From the NCBI GenBank assembly GCA_001775255.1, contig MFCJ01000074.1, positions 1-5,794 on the forward strand: 5,794 nucleotides of DNA, given 5' to 3'. Source of the stretch: Candidatus Dadabacteria bacterium RIFCSPHIGHO2_12_FULL_53_21. GTDB taxonomy: Bacteria; Desulfobacterota_D; UBA1144; Nemesobacterales; UBA2774. A program made the position numbers and the translations under genes. Under the pieces are notes generated by a model. It was given only the letters and a program-made list of their open reading frames with translations, was not told the origin of the DNA and did no database searches. Below, one piece after another: positions 5,422 through 5,794 of this stretch (position 1 is its first letter; every line of letters starts with the position of its first letter).

Positions 5422-5794
5422 TATTTGCACCCATTGTTTTCCCCAAGCTCGGCCATGTGTTTGGTTATCTCGTTTCTTAATCGTTCATCGCCCGAGGCCT
5501 GAATGCAGGCTTCCATGAGCGACTCTTTCGCTTTCTCAGGCTTCCCCGTCTTCGAATACAATACCCCGAGAGTGTCGAGGGCATATGGAGGCACAGGCTT
5601 CTGTGTATCGATTGCGGCAAGAAGAATTTTGAGCCCTTCTTCATAATTCTCTCCTGTCTCGATATAAAGGGATGCGAGGTTGTTGGCCGCTTCTATGTTT
5701 TGCTTGTCTTTTTCCAGCGCCTTTTTGTAATACTTCTCCGCTTCCTCAAGCTCGCCTTTTTTGAAGTAAGCGTTGCCAAGATTGACCAGGGGTA
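5421..5794 (-). CDS. TPR-repeat protein, C-terminal part (gene runs off the window)
   Basis: On the minus strand, 123 codons are open from the window edge to the TAG at 5423-5421; the N-terminus lies beyond 5794. The visible part starts PLVNLGNAYFKKGELEEAEK and ends ELGENNGCK. Three tetratricopeptide units follow each other: residues about 2-35 (LGNAYFKKGELEEAEKYYKK), about 36-70 (NNLASLYIETGENYEEGLK, with one extra residue in the turn) and about 71-101 (LDTLGVLYSKTGKPEKAKES), then a capping helix. TPR arrays bind other proteins, so the partner and role cannot be told from this fragment. Many such proteins are envelope-associated, but any signal peptide would be outside the window. Codon use resembles the neighbours. 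Confidence 0.88.
   Translation of the reverse strand, partial: PLVNLGNAYFKKGELEEAEKYYKKALEKDKQNIEAANNLASLYIETGENYEEGLKILLAAIDTQKPVPPYALDTLGVLYSKTGKPEKAKESLMEACIQASGDERLRNEITKHMAELGENNGCK

Overview
This is an ordinary bacterial chromosomal window carrying the distal part of a tryptophan biosynthesis cluster followed by housekeeping genes. The order is trpF (94-708), trpB (698-1906), a 248-base spacer, trpA (2155-2988), a DHH/DHHA1 phosphoesterase (2988-4316), a 147-base spacer, fmt (4464-5387), and convergently on the minus strand the 3' end of a TPR-repeat protein (5421-5794, running off the window). The first 28 bases look like the last codons of another plus-strand gene.

The moderately GC-rich DNA (mid-50s percent by eye), heavy use of AGG and ATA codons, compact overlapping genes and TrpB1-type synthase suggest a free-living bacterium, perhaps of a deltaproteobacterial or Dadabacteria-like lineage. 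That placement is a guess from style, since no rRNA or lineage marker is present. All protein-coding genes look intact, and the catalytic residues checked are in place.

TrpF, TrpB and TrpA carry out three of the final steps from phosphoribosylanthranilate to tryptophan; the intervening TrpC step is not seen here. trpF and trpB overlap by 11 bases and trpA and the DHH gene by one base, so each pair is probably co-translated. trpB and trpA encode the two subunits of one complex, yet they are separated by 248 bases that hold promoter-like hexamers, a nested inverted repeat and two tiny overlapping ORFs of doubtful reality. fmt is a separate unit with its own promoter.

The most notable signal is in the starts. 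trpF and fmt have no Shine-Dalgarno sequence, but each has a TATAAT with a -35-like hexamer exactly 17 bases upstream, only 11 and 8 bases before the ATG. Their transcripts should be leaderless or nearly so. I found no mobile element, CRISPR array, RNA gene or defence system, and nothing that amounts to a new biological system.
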